A DNA stretch of 64,000 nt from Malaya genurostris (taxonomy: Eukaryota; Arthropoda; Insecta; Diptera; Culicidae). A program made the position numbers and the translations under genes. The stretch covers positions 142,913,986 to 142,977,985 of the forward strand of contig NC_080571.1 in NCBI RefSeq assembly GCF_030247185.1. Reading direction: 5' to 3'. Below, in pieces: positions 59,028-64,000 of the stretch. Position 1 is the first letter of the stretch, and each line of letters begins with the position of its first letter. Under the pieces are notes generated by a model that worked only from the letters and a program-made list of their open reading frames with translations, had not been told where the DNA came from and ran no database searches.

Positions 59028-60716
59028 ATTGATGTCTAGTCCGATTCACTTGGCCTCAGCTTTTAGTCCGATGTACGTATCTTCCATCTTCTCAAAGTTG
59101 CGTGCTATAATATCAATATCATCAGCGAAACCAAGTACCTGGACGGACTTTCTGAAAATCGTGCCACTCGTGTCTATCCTCGCTCTTCTTATCACACCCT
59201 CCAAAGCAATGTTGAATAGCAGACACGAAAGGCCATCACCTTGCCGTAGCCCTCTGCGAGTTTCGAAGGGACTCGAGTTTATTACCGATACTCAAACAAC
59301 GCACATCACTCGATCCATCGTAGCCTTGACCAATCGTATCAGTTTGTCCGGGAATCCGTAGTCGTGGATGATTTTTCATAGCTGTTCTCGATCGATTGTG
59401 TAGTAGGCTGATTTGAAATCGATGAATAAGTGATGTGTGGGTACATTGTATTCGCGAAACTTTTGCAACACATGGCGGTCGGCGAACACTTGGTCCGTGG
59501 TAGCGCGTACGCCCATAAATCCTGCCTGATATTGTCCCACGAATTCGTTTGCAATCGGTGAAAGTCGACGGCATAAGATTTGGGAGAGTACTTTGTAGGC
59601 GGCGTTCAGCAGAGTTATCGCGCGGTAATCGCAGCAATCCAGCTTATCGCCCTTTTTGTAGATGGGACACACGATTCCTTCCATCCATTCCTCCGATAAA
59701 ATCTCTTCCTCCCAGATCTTGGTAACGACCCAGTGCAGTGCTTTCACTAGTGCATTACCACCGTGTTTTAGTTGCTCGCTTGGTAGTTGGTCAACGCCAG
59801 CGGCCTTATTATTTTTCAACCGGTTTACCACCTCTTCCACTTCTTGGAGGTCTGGGACCGGCAGTCTATCGTCCTCCGCACGCATTCCCAAGTTCGTTAC
59901 CGCGCCGCTACTTTCGTATTCCGCTACATCGCCATTGAGGTGCTCGTCGAAATACTGCCGCCACCTCTCGATCACCTCACAGTCGTTCGTGAGAAGATCC
60001 TCGATGGTGTCCTTGCACATATCGGCCTGTGGCACATAGCCTCTGCGCGAACGGTTAACCTTCTCGTAGAACTTCCTTGTGTCATTAGCACGGAACAGCT
60101 GTTCCATCGCTTCGCGATCTCGGTCTTCCTGTTGGCGCTTTTTTCTACGGGATACCGAGTTTAGTCTGTTTCGCGCCTGTCTGTATCGCTCCTCGTTTGC
60201 TCTCGTCCGGTGTTGCAGCTTGCTCGCCCAAGCTGCATTCGTCTCGGCCACTAACTGTTCACATTCGTCGTCGAACCAGTCGTTTCTTACGATCGGAGCC
60301 GCCGTACCTAGCGTTGCTGATGCAGTGCTACCTATGGCAGAACGGATGCCTCTCCAGCCATCTTCAAGAGTAGCTGCACCAAGCTGCTCTTCCGTTGGTA
60401 GTGCCACTGCCAACTGATGCGCGTAATCTTGGGCTTCTCCAGCATCCCGGAGCCGCGCGATGTTAAACCGCGATGTTCGGTTTCGACGTTGGGTAGCCAC
60501 CGTCGAAAGTTTTGAGCGCATGCATACAGCAACCAAGTAGTGGTCAGAATCTATATTCGCACTGCGGTAGGTGCGAACATTGTTGATATCCGAGAAAAAT
60601 TTTCCGTCGATCAAAACGTGGTCGATTTGGTTTTCGGTCTGTTGGTCAGGTGATCTCCAGGTGGATGAGGCTTTGTGGATATCCTTGCGGGGAAAGAAGG
60701 TGATTCTGACTACCAT
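59028..60716 (-). pseudogene. RTE-like endonuclease end, linker and reverse transcriptase
   Basis: 60716-59376 is open for 446 codons: endonuclease end (FFPRKDIHK, NQIDHVLIDGKFFSD, NIDSDHYLVAVCMRS with the catalytic SDH-type motif), a long basic linker, and RT with CPIYKKGDKLDCCDYRAITL and FIDFKSAYYTIDREQL. A TGA at about 59376 replaces Trp. RT continues in other frames with the catalytic GFADD (about 59120). Confidence 0.82.
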
Positions 60717-60821
60717 TATTCGGGAGGCCGCAAAGTGGACACACCGTTGACCGTTGTTATTCGATGCGGCATGCAGGCTGTTCGGCCCGATTATCGGTCG
60801 GTACTTTACCTCCCTTCCTAC

Positions 60822-61196
60822 CTAGGCTTTTATGACACCGATGACAATTTTTACGTCTCTGCGTGGGCAGACGTCATAGGCTTGTTCCAGCTGCACGTAG
60901 AACGCTTCTTTCTCGTCATCGGGTCTCCCTTCATGTAGGCAGTGCACGTTGATGATGCTGTAATCGAAAAAACGGCCTTTAATTCTCAACTTACACATCC
61001 TAGCGTTGATAGGATGCCTCCCAATCACTCGCTGACGCATCTTGCCCAGCACTATAAATCCAGTTCCCAGCTCATTCGTTGTGCCATAGCTTTGGTAGAA
61101 GCTATCCGCTCGATATCCGCTTTTCCACACCTTCTGTCCCATCCAACAAAGCTCCTGAAACCTTGCGACTGTCAGTTCCATGTTCCAAGTTTCCAA
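60822..61196 (-). pseudogene. RTE-like endonuclease, N-terminal part
   Basis: METWNMELTVARFQELCWMG start region, then GFIVLGKMRQRVIGRHPINA, IINVHCLHEGRPDDEKEAF and PRRDVKIVIG, where the frame shifts (about 60835) just before the catalytic D-x-N. Corresponds to 2690-3020 of copy 1. Confidence 0.78.
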
Positions 61197-61199
61197 TCG

Positions 61200-61686
61200 T
61201 AGTCCTTATTTCGTTGCGTGGGCCTATGCCGATTGTTCCGGGTCGTATTCTCTCCTGTATCATTCGTAATAGGTGTTTTACGGTCGGCTTATTAGGCCTA
61301 CGCCAACCCCCTGCCTCACTGGAGGATCATCGTGCTTGCTCTGTTTAACGTCCCAACTAGCACTAGGACGATCCCGTTGGTGGGGTTGCCACCTTGGATT
61401 TAGCTGGATACAGCATTTCATACTCAGCCGCTGGATACCAGAACAGACGCTGTTTGAAGCCGCTCCTAACATGGAGTACAGAAGCTCCGACATCCTCTAA
61501 AGAGGACCACCTTCCCTGTCAGCATACGGCCAAGTCCCCACCGGGGTTGGTTACCCGATCTTTCCTATGGTTGCTCGTACCCCAGCCGGCAACGCGGGGA
61601 GGTAGGGATAGGAGTTACTGGACAAGAGGCTAAGAACCACATTTGGGCCTGAATTGCGCATTGTCCAGTCGTTTACCAACCAAGGA
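61200..61686 (-). other. RTE-like 5' untranslated-type region
   Basis: GC-richer than the surroundings; not present in copy 1. No ORF with a recognisable domain. The 5' boundary near 61686 is inferred from the start of repeat X. Confidence 0.5.
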
Positions 61687-61689
61687 AAA

Positions 61690-61956
61690 ATAATAAAAAC
61701 GGTTATGTGCCCTAGCACAAAATTTGGCTAACCCCTAAACGACCAAACCTGCATCGGCCAGAAATAGTCGAAAACACGTTTTCATTCGGCACGTCAGAAA
61801 AGACATTGCACTCCGTTGAAAACAAATAGTGTCCTGTAAGCAGCAGAAACTTCACGTCTGCTTAGCGGTTAAAATTGAACTGCCGAGTTTAGTGCTGAGC
61901 AGTTCAATTTGAACTGCTCTGCACTGATGAGTCAAAGACGAAACGTAAAAATAATA
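61690..61956 (+). repeat. Repeat X, single permuted unit
   Basis: Begins AATAATAAAAACGGTTATGT and ends GACGAAACGTAAAAATAATA. That is, it starts and ends at a point that is internal in the tandem form at 55336-55975. Sits between the RTE-like 5' end and the resumed jockey copy 2. Confidence 0.72.
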
Positions 61957-62840
61957 ACATCGGGAAGATTTTTAAAAAGAATATTAAAAATTCCATCTTT
62001 ACCAGGAGCCTTCATGATCATATTTCAGTGAGACTTCATTTTCAACAGGACTCACAGCGTTAAAATTAAAATTGTAGACACTTTCGAACTGCTGAGCAAG
62101 ATTTTGAGCTTTTTCGCCATTTGTAATAAATATTTGATTCCCTTCCTTGAGAACAGGAATTGGTTTCTGGGGTTTCTTAAGAACCTTAGAAAGATTCCAG
62201 AAAGGTTTAGAATATGGTTTAATTTGTTCAACTTCTTTAGCAAAATTTTCATTTTGCAAAAGAGTAAATCTATGTTTAATTTCTTTTTGTAAATCCTTAA
62301 CTATGTTTTTCATAGTAGGATCACAAGAACGTTGATATTGTCGTCGACGAACATTCTTCAACCGAATGAGCAGTTGAAGATTTTCATCGATGATAGGAGA
62401 ATTTCATTTAGTTTGAGCTTTGGGAACTGAAAGATTTCTAGCTTCGATAATGTGATGATTTAAATTATCTATTGCTGTGTCGATGTCCGCAGAATTTTCT
62501 AAAATAGTTTCATGATCCACATGATTTTCAATTTGAGATCTGTAATCCAATCAATTAGCTCTATGATAGTTGAATATAGAACTAATTGGATTAATGATAG
62601 CTTCGTTGGAAAGTCTGAATGTTACAGGAAGATGATCTGAGTCAAAGTCAGCATGTGTAATCGGTTCACTACAAATGTGACTTTGATCTGTTAGAACAAG
62701 ATCAATTGTCGAGGGATTTTTCACGGAAGAGAAGCAAGTCGGATTACTGGGATGAAGAACTGTGAAGTAACCAGCTGAGAGTTGATTATGAAGTATTTTA
62801 CCATTACTGTCATTTTGCCTACAACTCCACTGGACATGCA
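61957..62840 (-). pseudogene. Jockey copy 2: endonuclease C-terminus and linker
   Basis: The upstream part of the copy interrupted at 58307. 62850-62551 encodes HVQWSCRQNDSNGKILHNQL and SDHLPVTFRLSN; 62361-61999 encodes QKPIPVLKEGNQIF. It ends (5' truncation) at about 62840, equivalent to position 23611 of copy 1. About 70-75 bp of jockey sequence (equivalent to about 24585-24655) are missing between the two halves. Confidence 0.85.
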
Positions 62841-63179
62841 TGAAAAACATGTTCGTGCTCTTGTTGCTAAGTTGTATCAGAACTCGTTACGGGTTGCTAG
62901 TAATGTAATCAAATAAACTTATTTCAGCTACTAGCTAGAAGCATAATTGTTATTAAAGATATGTTTGGATTAAGTAACGATAGCTTATAATTTATAATTC
63001 ATTCAATATGACAAAAAAGATGTGGTGTTTTGCAGCTTAAATGACTATTGCGTAACTAGTTATGTTATAAAGAAACACTGCAGTCACCTTGTTTTAACCA
63101 GTATAACATAAAAAATTTATTCGTGCCCTTGTTGCAGCATAGTTTGTACTTAGTCGTATCAGAACTAGTTGTGGATTAC
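62841..63179. repeat. Spacer with dispersed repeat related to 55180-55335
   Basis: TTATTAAAGATATGTTTGGA near 62950 and TTATGTTATAAAGAAACACT near 63060 align to 55210-55300. No coding sequence. Confidence 0.5.
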
Positions 63180-63588
63180 TACTTGGTATACCATTCGACT
63201 CAGTTCCACGAGATCAAAAAATATCTGTGTGTGCACATTTCGAGGATATTTTTACCGTGTAATTTTATCGAAGATGGCCAAACTGATTTTAACAAGCTTA
63301 TGCTTATTTGAAAAGTACTGTTGAGACATTGATTAAATTTAAAGATCAAATGACTGTGATTTCTGGTTCCAGTGATATGATAGCATAAGTGACGTAACCG
63401 ACAAAACACGTGGTATTTTTAAAGCACAATTTCTTCAGAGATGACTGAACCGATTTTAACAAACTTAGACTAGTTTGAAAGCTACTATCGGGCCATTGAT
63501 CATATTCGATTATCAAAAGACTGCGACTTCTGGTCCCGGAGATAGGATGATGATATAAGTGACGTAACCGCTAAAACCGGTTGAATGG
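63180..63588 (-). repeat. Degenerate satellite modules, reverse
   Basis: The minus strand shows two diverged 168 bp modules (GGTTACGTCACTTATATCAT near 63570 and GGTTACGTCACTTATGCTAT near 63400), then CTTCGATAAAATTA and the GATCTCGTGGAACTGAGTCG end-module piece near 63195-63215. Confidence 0.75.
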
Positions 63589-63593
63589 TTTTT

Positions 63594-64000
63594 GTCGTGA
63601 ATACGACTTACTTTACTATGAGGTGCCTTTTCAAAATTTACCTTCTGTGAGAGTGATAAGTTTTTGATAGTGAATACCTATTGTTGTATCAATCGAGTCA
63701 ACATAATTTTTGCTACATACCATCGGAAATATGATCACAATTTTATGATAAAATTTTCAATTTTGTGACATAATCTCAAATAATTCAAAATTAAACTTTT
63801 CTGAAATGTTTGGTATAAACGAGTATCGAAGAGGATAACTCATAAGGCGCGTTTGCCTTTCTCGTATTTTTAAAGCTCATAGCTCAGTGATCTGTGAAAG
63901 GATTTATATAATCTAACTACCAATGCAATCGAAATTTTTCAACTTAAACGTGTATAGCACAAGCATGGAAGTATTTCAATAGTACACTATTGAAAAACCT
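63594..64000 (-). mobile_element. A-tract element, copy (v), left end only
   Basis: Starts GTCGTGAATACGAC after T5 (63589-63593). The next 400 bp match copies (ii) and (iii), including GTTTGCCTTTCTCGTATTTT and ATAGCTCAGTGATCTGTGAA. Continues beyond the window. Inserted in a relic satellite module. Confidence 0.8.

Larger units (their letters stand above)
58308..61686 (-). mobile_element. RTE-like non-LTR retrotransposon, copy 2, nearly complete
   Basis: Minus strand, from a 5' untranslated-type region (61686 to about 61200) through endonuclease, RT and C-terminal domain to a 3' end with a CTTACTCTTT-type short repeat (58308-58325, AAGAGTAAGAGT on its own strand). It lies inside jockey copy 2 next to repeat X. 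Lesions: frameshift near 60830, nonsense at about 59376, frameshifts near 59030-59240. Confidence 0.8.

Overview
The window reads as intergenic, repeat-packed DNA from an insect, most likely a culicine (Aedes-like) mosquito. This is inferred from a Juan-like jockey element, an I-clade element resembling MosquI, an APE/RT element of the RTE-like type common in mosquitoes, mariner and Tc1 relics, TTAA and TA MITEs, and (AT)n tracts. Almost all recognisable coding sequence belongs to transposable elements. I found no intact host gene. The only host-like coding sequence is a broken histone H2A carried inside a transposon-like unit. The species is not determinable from sequence reading alone.

Layout. 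1-2148: 5' part of an errantivirus-like Ty3/gypsy element on the minus strand (LTR, primer site, open gag), cut by the window edge. 2640-5320: a decayed RTE-like element split by a deleted mariner (3322-4170). 5550-6691 and 26371-27511: a near-identical pair of 1.14 kb repeats, possibly solo LTRs. 7295-17305: a satellite field built from 240-252 bp monomers, 168 bp modules, (CA)n tracts and long hairpins, organised into 1464 bp higher-order units that look identical. It ends in (AT)n and a 500-N assembly gap (17706-18205).

21351-26217 is a full-length jockey element with a perfect 16 bp target duplication, recently inserted but carrying two frameshifts and one nonsense change. 28230-33772 is a large nested inverted repeat that has taken a TTAA MITE and a 1.05 kb near-perfect palindrome. 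34389-35313 is a Tc1/mariner derivative in which the 5' end has been replaced by an inverted copy of the 3' end.

39155-50375 holds a second minus-strand Ty3/gypsy element with 5' LTR, 97 bp tandem repeats in the leader, small ORFs, gag, protease, RT/RNase H and an integrase whose catalytic core is deleted. Its pol is split by two large insertions. 50626-54990 is an I-clade element with RNase H, split by another insertion of the same kind. 57001-62840 is a second, 5'-truncated jockey copy with an RTE-like element (58308-61686) and a short AT-rich repeat lodged inside it.

The most notable system is a family of 1.4-2.3 kb elements (18365-20371, 41215-43547, 43843-46122, 51859-53226, 63594-end). 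All copies share asymmetric termini without classical terminal inverted repeats. All sit in runs of A/T, in three cases in what was apparently a run of exactly six A inside another transposon's ORF. The copy at 43843-46122 carries a histone H2A pseudogene with a TATA box and a histone-type 3' stem-loop, plus a second histone-like promoter and stem-loop on the other strand. I do not recognise this family; whether repeat databases already list it must be checked.
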